A DNA stretch of 64,000 nt. It comes from Streptomyces ferrugineus (lineage in GTDB: Bacteria > Actinomycetota > Actinomycetes > Streptomycetales > Streptomycetaceae). How positions within the stretch are numbered: position 1 is the stretch's first letter; every line of letters begins with the position of its first letter. Both the position numbers and the translations under genes were made by a program. The notes under the pieces were generated by a model that was not told the origin of the DNA, did no database searches, and saw only the letters and a list, made by a program, of their open reading frames with translations. Where the stretch lies: the NCBI RefSeq assembly GCF_015160855.1, contig NZ_CP063373.1, positions 6,572,001 through 6,636,000 of the forward strand. Direction: 5' to 3'. Below, piece by piece: positions 52,165 through 60,701 of this stretch.

Positions 52165-54080
52165 GGAAGCGTGAACCGAAGACCTACACCCGTCTGACCC
52201 ACCCCCTGGTGCGGGACTCCCGCGACGAGCCGTTCCGGCAGGCGACCTGGGAGGAGGCCCTGACCCGCGCGGCCGAGGGACTGGCCCGCAACCGAGGCGC
52301 CTTCGGCATGTTCTCCTGCGCCCGTGCCACCAACGAGATGAACTACGTGGCGCAGAAGTTCGCCCGCGTCGTCATGGGCACCAACAACGTCGACTCCTGC
52401 AACCGCACCTGCCACGCGCCGAGCGTGGCGGGCCTGTCGGCGGCCTTCGGCTCGGGCGGTGGCACCTCCTCGTACGAGGAGATCGAGCACACCGACGTCA
52501 TCGTGATGTGGGGCTCCAACGCCCGCTTCGCACACCCGATCTTCTTCCAGCACGTGCTCAAGGGCATCAGGAACGGCGCCCGGATGTACGCGGTGGATCC
52601 GCGCCGCACCTCCACCGCCGAGTGGGCGGAGAGCTGGCTCGGCCTCAACGTCGGCACCGACATCCCGATGGCCCACGCGATCGGCCGCGAGATCATCCAC
52701 GCGGGCCTGGCGAACGAGGCGTTCATCGAGCGGGCGACCAGCGGCTTCGAGGAGTACAAGGCGCTGGTGGAGCCGTGGACGCTGTCTCTCGCCGAGAAGG
52801 TCACGGGCGTACCCGCCGCCGCCATACGGGAGTTGGCGCACGCCTACGCCCGCGCCGAGCGCGCCCAGCTGTGCTGGACCCTCGGCATCACCGAGCACCA
52901 CAACGGCACCGACAACGTCCGCGCACTGATCAACCTGTCCCTGCTGACCGGCCACGTCGGCCGTTACGGCAGCGGGCTCCAGCCCCTGCGCGGCCAGAAC
53001 AACGTCCAGGGTGGCGGCGACATGGGCGCGATCCCCAACCGCCTCCCCGGCTTCCAGGACATCCTCGACCCCGACACCCGCCTGAAGTTCGAGTCGGCCT
53101 GGGACACCGTGATCCAGCCGCACTACGGCCTCAACCTCACCCAGATGTTCGAGGCGATGGAGGAGGGCACGCTCAAGGCCGTCTACTGCATCGGCGAGAA
53201 CCCGGCGCAGTCGGAGGCGGACAGCGAGCAGGCCGTACGGCGCATGGGGCAGCTCGACTTCCTCGTCGTCCAGGACATCTTCCTGACGAGGACGGCCGAG
53301 CTGGCCGACGTCGTCCTCCCCGCGACCGCCGGGTGGGCCGAGACCGAGGGCACCACCACCAACAGCGAGCGCCGGGTCCAGCGGGTGCGCCGGGCCGTCA
53401 CCGCACCCGGCGAGGCGCGCGAGGACATCGACATCATCTGCGAGCTGGCGGCACGGCTCGGCCACGAGTGGAAGTACGCGGACGCCGAGGCGGTGTGGAA
53501 CGAGCTGCGCTCGGTCTCCCCCGACCACTACGGGATGACGTACGAACGCCTGGCGGAGCACCAGGGCATCCAGTGGCCGTGCCCGAGCACCGAGCAGCTC
53601 GAACCGACGTACCTGCACGGCCGGTTGTGGGAGGGGGATCCGGCGCGGCGCGGCAGGCCGGCGCCGTTCGGGATCGTCCAGCACGATCCGCCGGTCGACC
53701 TCACCGACGAGGAGTACCCCGTCCGGCTCACCACCGGGCGACGGCTCGACTCGTACAACACCGGGGTGCAGAGCGGGAGTTTCGCCTCCCCGCTGCGGCG
53801 CGGCGAGTACGTCGAGCTCAGCCCGGAGGACGCCGAGCGCTACGGGGTCGTCGTCGGCGAGGAGGTCCAGGTGACCTCGCGGCGCGGTGCGGTCGTGGCA
53901 CCGGTGTGGGTCGACACGGCGCTGCGGCCCGGGCTCGCCTTCATGACCATGCACTTTCCCGACGAGGTGGACACCAACCAGCTCACGATCGAGGCGAACT
54001 GCCCGATCGCGGGCACGGCGGAGTTCAAGGCGTCGGCGATCCGGATCGAGAAGCTCCCCGTCGCGACCATCGTGAGGTGA
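52161..54080 (+). CDS. Formate dehydrogenase alpha subunit, catalytic molybdopterin part (lacks its iron-sulfur N-terminus)
   Basis: A 639-residue protein with the Mo-bis-MGD catalytic domain. 'NVDSCNRTCHAPSVAGLSAA' carries the Mo-ligand Cys (about residue 84) and the adjacent His; Cys stands in place of selenocysteine. 'IVMWGSNARFAHP', 'LQPLRGQNNVQGGGDMG' and a C-terminal aspartate-decarboxylase-like fold ('VRLTTGRRLDSYNTGV', 'ELSPEDAERYGV') complete it. The normal N-terminal [4Fe-4S] module of FdhA is absent; the missing part is encoded at the end of the gene at 55900. The ATG at 52161 overlaps the upstream stop. Confidence 0.85.
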   Translation: MRKREPKTYTRLTHPLVRDSRDEPFRQATWEEALTRAAEGLARNRGAFGMFSCARATNEMNYVAQKFARVVMGTNNVDSCNRTCHAPSVAGLSAAFGSGGGTSSYEEIEHTDVIVMWGSNARFAHPIFFQHVLKGIRNGARMYAVDPRRTSTAEWAESWLGLNVGTDIPMAHAIGREIIHAGLANEAFIERATSGFEEYKALVEPWTLSLAEKVTGVPAAAIRELAHAYARAERAQLCWTLGITEHHNGTDNVRALINLSLLTGHVGRYGSGLQPLRGQNNVQGGGDMGAIPNRLPGFQDILDPDTRLKFESAWDTVIQPHYGLNLTQMFEAMEEGTLKAVYCIGENPAQSEADSEQAVRRMGQLDFLVVQDIFLTRTAELADVVLPATAGWAETEGTTTNSERRVQRVRRAVTAPGEAREDIDIICELAARLGHEWKYADAEAVWNELRSVSPDHYGMTYERLAEHQGIQWPCPSTEQLEPTYLHGRLWEGDPARRGRPAPFGIVQHDPPVDLTDEEYPVRLTTGRRLDSYNTGVQSGSFASPLRRGEYVELSPEDAERYGVVVGEEVQVTSRRGAVVAPVWVDTALRPGLAFMTMHFPDEVDTNQLTIEANCPIAGTAEFKASAIRIEKLPVATIVR

Positions 54081-54085
54081 CGTAA

Positions 54086-55903
54086 GTGGACCTGCACTTC
54101 GGCGACAGCAAACCGACGGACGACGAACGGGCGGCCGTCGACGCCCTGTTGGGCCCACCGGAGTCGTCGTGGGAGGGTGCCGACCGCTCCGACGCGGACC
54201 TCAGGTGGGCGCGCGGCGGACGCGAGGCCCGGGACCGCCGCGACCTGCTGTTGCCGGGGCTGCACGCCATCAACGACCGGATCGGCTGGATCAGCGAGGG
54301 CGCCCTCGACTACCTGTGCCGGCGCCTGACGGTGCCGCCGTCGGAGGCGTACGGGGTGGCCACCTTCTACGCCATGTTCTCCGTGAAGCCGCGTCCGGCC
54401 ACGGTGCTGCACGTCTGCACCGACCTGGCGTGCGCGGCCACGGGGGCGTCCGAGCTGTGCGCCGGGATCGAGTCGGCTCTCGGTCCCGGTGTCCATGTCG
54501 AGCGCAGCCCCTGTCTGGGCCTGTGCGAACGGGCTCCGGCCGCGCTCGCGATCAAGGCCGGGGATCCGGTGCGTACGGCGGTCTCGGCGCCGGCGACCGT
54601 GCACGACGCCGTCCTCGCCGCCAGCGCACCGGACTCGGCGCCGCAGGAGCCGCCGGCGGCGATGGCGGTACCGCAGGCCGGGGATCCCGGACTGACCCTG
54701 CTGAGCCGGGTCGGGGTCGTCGACCCTTCCTCGCTGGACGACTACCGCGCCCACGGCGGCTACACCGCGCTGCGCCGGGCCTTCGAGATCGGTCCCGCCG
54801 GAGTCATCCGTGAGGTCACCGACTCCGGCCTGGTCGGGCGCGGCGGCGCCGCCTTCCCCACCGGCCGCAAATGGCAGGCCACGGCGTCCCAGCCCGACCA
54901 TCCGCACTACCTCGTCTGCAACGCCGACGAATCGGAGCCGGGCACCTTCAAGGACCGCGTGATCATGGAGGGCGACCCCTATGCGCTGATCGAGGCGATG
55001 ACGATCGCGGCGTATGCGACGGGCGCCCACAAGGGCTACCTGTATCTGCGCGGCGAGTATCCACGGGCGCTGGCGCGCCTGGAGCACGCCATCGCGCAGG
55101 CACGCGCGCGTGGGCTGCTCGGGGACGACGTCCTCGGGCAGGGATACGCCTTCGACATCGAGATCAGGCGAGGGGCGGGGGCGTACATCTGCGGCGAGGA
55201 GACGGCCCTGTTCAACTCCATCGAGGGCTACCGGGGCGAGCCGCGCTCGAAGCCGCCGTTCCCGGTGGAGAAGGGGCTGTTCGGCAAGCCGACCGTCGAG
55301 AACAACGTGGAGACGCTGGTCAATGTGCTGCCGATCCTGACCATGGGCGCCCCGGCGTACGCGGCGATCGGAACGGAGCGGTCCACCGGGCCGAAGCTGT
55401 TCTGCGTGTCAGGGAGTGTGGCGCGGCCCGGGATCTACGAGCTGCCCTTCGGCGCGACACTGGGCGAGCTGCTGGAGCTGGCCGGGGTCCGGGACGGGCT
55501 GCGTGCGGTGCTGCTGGGCGGGGCGGCCGGCGGCTTCGTACGGCCGGACGAGCTCGGCATCCCGCTGACCTTCGAGGGCACGCGCGAGGCGGGCACGACG
55601 CTCGGCTCGGGTGTGGTCATGGCCTTCGACGACACCGTCCCGCTGCCCCGGCTGCTGCTGCGCATCGCCGAGTTCTTCCGGGACGAGTCGTGCGGGCAGT
55701 GCGTGCCGTGCCGGGTCGGGACCGTACGGCAGGAGGAGGCGCTGCACCGGATCGCCGAGCGCACGGGTGCGGCGGCCGCCGATGACATCGCCCTGCTCAG
55801 GGAGGTCGGCCGCGCGATGCGGGACGCCTCGATCTGCGGTCTGGGGCAGACCGCGTGGAACGCCGTGGAATCCGCCATCGACCGTCTGGGGGCGTACGAA
55901 TGA
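54086..55903 (+). CDS. NADH-binding diaphorase subunit, NuoE-NuoF fusion (formate dehydrogenase beta/gamma)
   Basis: A 605-residue fusion. The NuoE-like thioredoxin-fold part (about 1-165) has 2Fe-2S cysteines in 'VCTDLACAATG' and 'SPCLGLCERAPA'. The NuoF-like part (about 215-600) has 'GLVGRGGAAFPTGRKW' (NADH/FMN), 'NADESEPGTFKDR', 'GAYICGEETALFNSIEG' and the [4Fe-4S] motif 'ESCGQCVPCRVGT'. It passes electrons from formate to NAD+. The GTG start lies five bases after the catalytic subunit, and its stop overlaps the next ATG. Such fusions are seen in soluble NAD-dependent formate dehydrogenases. Confidence 0.88.
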   Translation: MDLHFGDSKPTDDERAAVDALLGPPESSWEGADRSDADLRWARGGREARDRRDLLLPGLHAINDRIGWISEGALDYLCRRLTVPPSEAYGVATFYAMFSVKPRPATVLHVCTDLACAATGASELCAGIESALGPGVHVERSPCLGLCERAPAALAIKAGDPVRTAVSAPATVHDAVLAASAPDSAPQEPPAAMAVPQAGDPGLTLLSRVGVVDPSSLDDYRAHGGYTALRRAFEIGPAGVIREVTDSGLVGRGGAAFPTGRKWQATASQPDHPHYLVCNADESEPGTFKDRVIMEGDPYALIEAMTIAAYATGAHKGYLYLRGEYPRALARLEHAIAQARARGLLGDDVLGQGYAFDIEIRRGAGAYICGEETALFNSIEGYRGEPRSKPPFPVEKGLFGKPTVENNVETLVNVLPILTMGAPAYAAIGTERSTGPKLFCVSGSVARPGIYELPFGATLGELLELAGVRDGLRAVLLGGAAGGFVRPDELGIPLTFEGTREAGTTLGSGVVMAFDDTVPLPRLLLRIAEFFRDESCGQCVPCRVGTVRQEEALHRIAERTGAAAADDIALLREVGRAMRDASICGLGQTAWNAVESAIDRLGAYE

Positions 55904-56760
55904 CCGTGGTACCGCTGGGGATCCCGCGCCGGCTGCTGGAGTTCACGATCGACGGGGAGCCCGTGCGCACGACGGAGGGCTCCACGATCCTGGACGCCTG
56001 CCGGGCGGCGGGGAAGGACATCCCGACCCTGTGCGAAGGGGACACGCTCAGGCCCAAGAACGCCTGCCGGGTGTGCGTGGTGGAGGTCGAGGGGTCCCGG
56101 ACCCTGGTACCCGCCTGCTCACGCAAGGCCGAGGCCGGCATGGAGGTGCGGACCGGCACCGAGCGGGCCCGGCACAGCCGCAAGATCGTGCTGGAACTGC
56201 TCGCCTCGTCGGTGGATCTGTCGACGACCTCGCAGGTCGCCGGATGGATCAAGGAGTACGAGGCGAAGCCGGACCGGTTCGGCCCGGACGCGGCGCGGCT
56301 CAACGAGGAGCCGAAGGTCGACAACGAGCTGTATGTGCGGGACTACGACAAGTGCATCCTCTGTTACAAGTGCGTGGACGCGTGTGGGGACCAGTGGCAG
56401 AACAGCTTCGCGATCTCCGTGGCCGGACGCGGGTTCGACGCGCGGATCGCGGTGGAGCACGACGCGCCGCTGACCGATTCGGCGTGCGTGTACTGCGGGA
56501 ACTGCATCGAGGTGTGCCCGACGGGGGCCCTGTCCTTCAAGTCCGAGTTCGACATGCGGGCGGCGGGCACCTGGGACGAGAGCGCGCAGACCGAGACGAC
56601 GACCGTGTGCGCGTACTGCGGTGTGGGCTGCAACCTCACGCTTCACGTGCAGGACAATGAGATTGTCAAGGTCACCTCGCCGCACGACAACCCGGTGACC
56701 CACGGCAACCTCTGTATCAAGGGCCGCTTCGGCTACCAGCACGTACAGAACCGGGACTGA
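55900..56760 (+). CDS. Iron-sulfur subunit corresponding to the detached N-terminus of formate dehydrogenase alpha
   Basis: A 286-residue electron-transfer protein with four metal sites: a 2Fe-2S plant-type cluster (Cys about 45, 56, 59, 73), two [4Fe-4S] ferredoxin clusters (CILCYKCVDAC and CVYCGNCIEVCP), and at the C-terminus the molybdopterin-oxidoreductase [4Fe-4S] motif CAYCGVGC...LCIKGRFGY (Cys about 237, 240, 244, 272). It ends at 'FGYQHVQNRD', exactly where the catalytic protein at 52161 begins. Together they make about 925 residues, the size of an intact FdhA. Its ATG overlaps the preceding stop. Confidence 0.88.
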   Translation: MTVVPLGIPRRLLEFTIDGEPVRTTEGSTILDACRAAGKDIPTLCEGDTLRPKNACRVCVVEVEGSRTLVPACSRKAEAGMEVRTGTERARHSRKIVLELLASSVDLSTTSQVAGWIKEYEAKPDRFGPDAARLNEEPKVDNELYVRDYDKCILCYKCVDACGDQWQNSFAISVAGRGFDARIAVEHDAPLTDSACVYCGNCIEVCPTGALSFKSEFDMRAAGTWDESAQTETTTVCAYCGVGCNLTLHVQDNEIVKVTSPHDNPVTHGNLCIKGRFGYQHVQNRD

Positions 56761-56768
56761 GACACGAC

Positions 56769-57617
56769 ATGGGACGAGTCACGGAACGACGCAAGGTGAT
56801 CCGGATCCGGGACGGGGCGATCTCGACCCGGCCGGACACCCTCGTCGCCGAGGAACCGCTGGAGATCCGGCTCAACGGCAAGCCGCTGGCGATCACGATG
56901 CGCACGCCGGGTGACGACTTCGCGCTGGCCGCCGGGTTCCTGGTGAGCGAGGGGGTGCTCGGCGCGGCCGGGGACCTCCAGAACATCGTCTACTGCGCGG
57001 GCGCCACGGTGGACGGCTCGAACACCTACAACGTGGTGGACGTGAAGACGGCGCCGGACGTGACCGTCCCCGACATCACCCTCGAACGGAACGTGTACAC
57101 GACGTCGTCCTGCGGCCTGTGCGGCAAGGCGTCACTCGATGCCGTCCGTACGACGGCCCGCTGGCCGATAGCCGACACTCCCCCGGTCCGGGTCGACCCC
57201 GAACTGCTCGCGAGCCTCCCCGACCGGCTGCGCGCGGCCCAGCGGGTCTTCGACCGGACCGGGGGCCTGCACGCGGCGGCCCTGTTCACCGAGGACGGCG
57301 AGCTGCTGGACATACGGGAGGACGTGGGCCGGCACAACGCGGTCGACAAGCTGGTCGGCCGCGCCCTGCAGAACGGCGACCTGCCGCTGTCCCGGACGCT
57401 CCTGCTGGTCTCGGGGCGGGCCAGCTTCGAGCTGGCGCAGAAGGCGGTGATGGCGGGGATCCCGGTGCTCGCGGCGGTCTCGGCGCCGTCCTCGCTGGCG
57501 GTGGATCTCGCCGCGGAGACCGGGCTGACGCTGGTGGGCTTCCTGCGCGGCAGCTCCATGAACGTGTACGCGGGCGAACACCGGCTCGCTCTGCGGACCG
57601 CGGCCGCCCAGGCCTGA
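56769..57617 (+). CDS. fdhD: Formate dehydrogenase accessory sulfurtransferase
   Basis: A 282-residue FdhD protein, which transfers sulfur to the molybdenum cofactor of formate dehydrogenase. The redox-active CxxC is in 'TTSSCGLCGKASLDAVRTT'. Also present are 'EEPLEIRLNGKPLAITMRTP', 'REDVGRHNAVDKLVGRAL' and 'LVSGRASFELAQKAVMAGIP'. It lies eight bases after the iron-sulfur subunit and closes the operon before a strong terminator. Its presence supports a functional formate dehydrogenase. Confidence 0.93.
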   Translation: MGRVTERRKVIRIRDGAISTRPDTLVAEEPLEIRLNGKPLAITMRTPGDDFALAAGFLVSEGVLGAAGDLQNIVYCAGATVDGSNTYNVVDVKTAPDVTVPDITLERNVYTTSSCGLCGKASLDAVRTTARWPIADTPPVRVDPELLASLPDRLRAAQRVFDRTGGLHAAALFTEDGELLDIREDVGRHNAVDKLVGRALQNGDLPLSRTLLLVSGRASFELAQKAVMAGIPVLAAVSAPSSLAVDLAAETGLTLVGFLRGSSMNVYAGEHRLALRTAAAQA

Positions 57618-57636
57618 CCGGCTCCCCGCGACACGG

Positions 57637-57695
57637 CGGCGGGGCCCCGACCGGCGGGGAGCGCCCCCTGCGCCGTGCTGGGGCCCCGCCGTTTT
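57637..57695 (+). terminator. Terminator after fdhD
   Basis: A 12-bp perfect stem (CGGCGGGGCCCC at 57637-57648 with GGGGCCCCGCCG at 57680-57691) followed by TTTT. The loop is 31 bases and itself GC-rich. It separates the fdh operon from the convergent hydrolase gene. Confidence 0.8.
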
Positions 57696-57729
57696 GACAG
57701 CTCGGTGGCCTACGGGGTGCGCCGGCCGC

Positions 57730-58257
57730 TCAGCCACTGGTGAGCGACACGTCCGCGGCCCGGGCCACCGATCCCAGCCGGGGAAAGTCCAGGCGCACCG
57801 ACGCGTCGTGCTCCGCCGCCGTGAACGCCGTCATCGCGTCCTCCACGAAGACCAGGTCGTAGCCGAGGTCGCCGGCCGCGCGGGCCGTGGACTCGACGCC
57901 CAGGTTGGTGGCGATGCCGCCGAGCACCAGGGTGGTGACGCCGCGTTCGCGGAGGCGGTCGTCCAGGCCCGTGCCCTGGAAGCCGCCGATGGTCCGCTTC
58001 ACGATCTCGACGTCGCCGTCCTTCAGCAGGCCGGCCACCAGGCCGCTGCCGGGCGGTTGCTCGGCGACGCCGGGGCGTTCGACGCGGACGAGGACGACGG
58101 TGGCGCCGCGGGAGCGGAAGGCCGCCGCCAACTCCTCGCAGGTCGCGAGGACTTCGGTGCCCTTACGGGGCTCCAGGGGCAGCGCGACGATGCGGTCCAT
58201 GAGATCGACTAGCACGAGGGCGGTGCGTGCGGCTTCGAGCACGAGGGGTGCGGTCAT
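57730..58257 (-). CDS. Isochorismatase-fold hydrolase with Gly in place of the catalytic Cys
   Basis: A 175-residue protein of the cysteine-hydrolase/isochorismatase superfamily. The Asp of the triad is in 'ALVLVDLMDRIVAL' and the Lys in 'VKRTIGGFQGTGLDD', but the segment that normally carries the nucleophile reads 'GGIATNLGVESTARAA', with Gly where most hydrolases have Cys. Isochorismatases such as PhzD also lack that Cys, so it may act on a vinyl ether or be a divergent member. It is convergent with the fdh operon and has no obvious partner. Confidence 0.8.
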   Translation of the reverse strand: MTAPLVLEAARTALVLVDLMDRIVALPLEPRKGTEVLATCEELAAAFRSRGATVVLVRVERPGVAEQPPGSGLVAGLLKDGDVEIVKRTIGGFQGTGLDDRLRERGVTTLVLGGIATNLGVESTARAAGDLGYDLVFVEDAMTAFTAAEHDASVRLDFPRLGSVARAADVSLTSG

Positions 58258-58798
58258 GACGGAACGTTATCCGCCATCAGCTCTGCGTACCGGAAATCCG
58301 GATCAACGGGTCCAGGAATCGGTCACGTTCAGCGGGCGAGAGAAGCCGGGGAGGGGGGCCGTTGGTGTTCCCCATGGCTCCTGGAGGTGTGATGCGTCGC
58401 GTCCGCTGCGAATCCAGGCTCGGGGCGCTGGGGGCCGCCCGGCCTCGGGAGGGGGAGGCGGCGCTGGTCACCGCCGCGGCGAGCGGCGCCCTCGCGTCGC
58501 TCACGCCCGGCGGGCGGCTCGTGGCCTACAGTTCGGACGGCGGAACAATTCAGACATATGACCTTCTTGTCGGCGCCGAGTCCGTCATCGGATTCCAGCC
58601 GGCCCGGATCGCTCGCGGCGATCGAGTCGCGGGGCAACAGAGGGAAAGTGGTACTCCATCCGTGATGTGACACGTGCACGGTTCTTGTGATGTGTGCGAT
58701 AGCCCAACTAACGTCTGTGATGCGCACTTTGGACGTGGGATGTCCGAATGTTCAGATGCCTGGACGGATGACCAGACGATGAAAGGGCGGGCCGCACC
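58258..58798. other. Gap with a degraded gene piece and the sialidase promoter region
   Basis: 541 bases. The left end holds the promoter of the leftward hydrolase. A fragment of a zinc-type alcohol dehydrogenase is at 58488-58622. From about 58680 to 58798 the sequence is less GC-rich and includes TGTGATG repeats, probably the sialidase promoter. I see no other gene. Confidence 0.55.
58488..58622 (+). pseudogene. Fragment of an MDR-family (quinone reductase-like) dehydrogenase
   Basis: About 45 codons encode 'ALASLTPGGRLVAYSSDGGT' then 'IQTYDLLVGAESVIGFQPAR', the C-terminal Rossmann segment of NADPH:quinone reductase-type proteins. Nothing before or after matches, so only about one-seventh of a gene remains. 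It is a relic with no function expected. Confidence 0.65.
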
Positions 58799-60682
58799 AT
58801 GCCTTCAAGAGTTCGCGCACGTCTCAGAGCCGCCCTCGTCACGGCCGTCGCCACCTCGGCGACGGCCGTGGCGTTAAGTCCCGCGGAGTCCCAACCGGCC
58901 AAGACGGCGCCGGTGTTCGAGCAACAGGTGCTGTTCCGGGCGTCCCAGGATCCCGGGTACGCCTGCTTCCGCATCCCCGCGATCGTGAAGACCAAGGACG
59001 GCACGCTGCTGGCGTTCGCCGAGGGGCGGGTGCTCAACTGCGGCGACGCCGCCGACATCGACATCGTGCTGAAGCGGTCGACGGACGGCGGCCGCACCTG
59101 GGGTCCGCTCCAGGTCGTCAACGAGGGCGGCGGCGACACGCACGGCAACCCGGCGCCGATCGTGGACCGCGAGACCGGCCGCATCCTGCTGGCGGAGACG
59201 TACAACACGGGGCGTACGGACAGCGGCAGTTGCTCGGTGCCATGTGATCGCACACCGCATCTGCAGTACAGCGACGACGACGGCCGGACCTGGTCCCGGC
59301 CACGCGATCTGAGCGGCTCGATACTGCCCCCGAACTGGAACTCCTGGTACGCCACCGGCCCCGTGCACGGTATCCAGCTCACCAAGGGCAAGCACGCCGG
59401 GCGTCTGGTCTTCGGCGTCAACACCGAGACCTGGGACGGCAGTCGGGTCACCGCCAACCACGCCGCCCTCATCGTCAGCGACGACGGCGGTGACAACTGG
59501 CGGATCGGCGCGACCGACTCCTGGCCCATCTCCGCCGCCGACGGCACCTTCCGGCAGAAGCCGTCCGAGGTGACCCTCACCGAGCGCGCGGACGGCACGA
59601 TCCTCATCAGCGGCCGGGAGCAGGACGGCACCGACCTCGGGCACCGCGCGCAGACGTACAGCAGCGACGGCGGCGACAGCTTCACCGGGCCCTTCCGCGA
59701 CCTTCCGGACCTCTACACGCCCCAGGTGCAGGGCGCCACGCTCCGCCTGGGCGACCGCATCCTGCTGTCCGCCCCGGGCGACCCGGACCGGCGCCGGACG
59801 ATGATGATCCGCAGCTCCTACGACGGCGGCGCCGGCTGGGACAGCGTGGACCGCGGCAAGGTCGTCACCACCGACTGGTCCGGCTACTCCGACATGGTGG
59901 ACATCGACGCGTCCACGGTGGGCCTGATGTACGAGGGCGGTGCGGTCGACGCGCGGGACGAGATCCGCTTCGCGCGGTTCAACGAGGACTGGCTCGGGCC
60001 TCGGCGCGGCCCGGACCCGACCACCCCCGACCTCGCCATCGGCGCACCCCGCGCGACCGTGCTCGGCGGCCCCGAGGTGACGGACGGCGTGCTCGGCAAC
60101 GCCCTGCAGTTCGACGGGGACGACGACGCCGTACGCCTGCCGTATCGGACGAGTCTGCCGCTCGGGACCCGTGAGTTCACGGTGTCGCTGTTCTTCCGGT
60201 ACTCCGCCACCAGCGGTGAGCAGCCGTTCCTGTGGATGGGCGGGATCGGCGCCAGTCAGCCCCAGGTCTGGCTGCGCGGCGAGCCCGGCAACGACCGGGT
60301 GCGCGCCCTGATCACCACGCGGGAGGGGTTCGGGACGGTGCGCACCTCCTCCGTGTGGGCCGGCGGCGCCGCCAACGACGGCCAGTGGCATCACCTCGCC
60401 CTGCGGCGCGGCGGCGGGCGGCTGACGCTGTTCCTCGACGGACGGGCGATCAGCACCACGGACGTGCCCGGGTCGGTCAGCCGGAACTCACCGTTCGGCG
60501 TGCACATCGGGCAGCGCATGGACAGCCGGGCCTTTCTCACCGGCGCGATCGACGACGTACGCGTGTGGAACCGGGCGCTCGGCGACGAGGAGCTCAGCGC
60601 CGCGGCGCTGCGGGCCACCCCCCGCGAGAAGGTGAACACCCGCGACACCGTCCTGTGGCTGCCCATGGACCAAGTGGGCTGA
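58799..60682 (+). CDS. Secreted exo-alpha-sialidase with a C-terminal LamG-type domain
   Basis: A 627-residue exported GH33 enzyme that removes terminal sialic acids. A signal peptide covers about residues 1-30. The propeller shows the arginine motif CFRIPAIV (about 56-63) and Asp boxes 'STDGGRTW', 'SDDDGRTW', 'SDDGGDNW' and 'SSDGGDSF'. From about residue 430 a concanavalin-like LamG domain follows ('QFDGDDDAVRLPYRTSLPLG', 'DGQWHHLALRRGGGRLTLFL', 'GAIDDVRVWNRALGDEEL'), probably for carbohydrate binding. No sialic-acid uptake genes are nearby, so it may serve to expose other sugars. Confidence 0.9.
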   Translation: MPSRVRARLRAALVTAVATSATAVALSPAESQPAKTAPVFEQQVLFRASQDPGYACFRIPAIVKTKDGTLLAFAEGRVLNCGDAADIDIVLKRSTDGGRTWGPLQVVNEGGGDTHGNPAPIVDRETGRILLAETYNTGRTDSGSCSVPCDRTPHLQYSDDDGRTWSRPRDLSGSILPPNWNSWYATGPVHGIQLTKGKHAGRLVFGVNTETWDGSRVTANHAALIVSDDGGDNWRIGATDSWPISAADGTFRQKPSEVTLTERADGTILISGREQDGTDLGHRAQTYSSDGGDSFTGPFRDLPDLYTPQVQGATLRLGDRILLSAPGDPDRRRTMMIRSSYDGGAGWDSVDRGKVVTTDWSGYSDMVDIDASTVGLMYEGGAVDARDEIRFARFNEDWLGPRRGPDPTTPDLAIGAPRATVLGGPEVTDGVLGNALQFDGDDDAVRLPYRTSLPLGTREFTVSLFFRYSATSGEQPFLWMGGIGASQPQVWLRGEPGNDRVRALITTREGFGTVRTSSVWAGGAANDGQWHHLALRRGGGRLTLFLDGRAISTTDVPGSVSRNSPFGVHIGQRMDSRAFLTGAIDDVRVWNRALGDEELSAAALRATPREKVNTRDTVLWLPMDQVG

Positions 60683-60701
60683 GGCCACTAACGTCCCGGG
60701 C

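Noticed and set aside
52380..52440. Selenocysteine in formate dehydrogenase
   Set aside because: The active-site position is encoded as an ordinary cysteine (NRTCHAP). There is no in-frame TGA, so no selenocysteine insertion is needed.
58277..58504. Small minus-strand gene upstream of the hydrolase
   Set aside because: The frame has no good ribosome site and no similarity I recognise. It overlaps the promoter region and the dehydrogenase relic.
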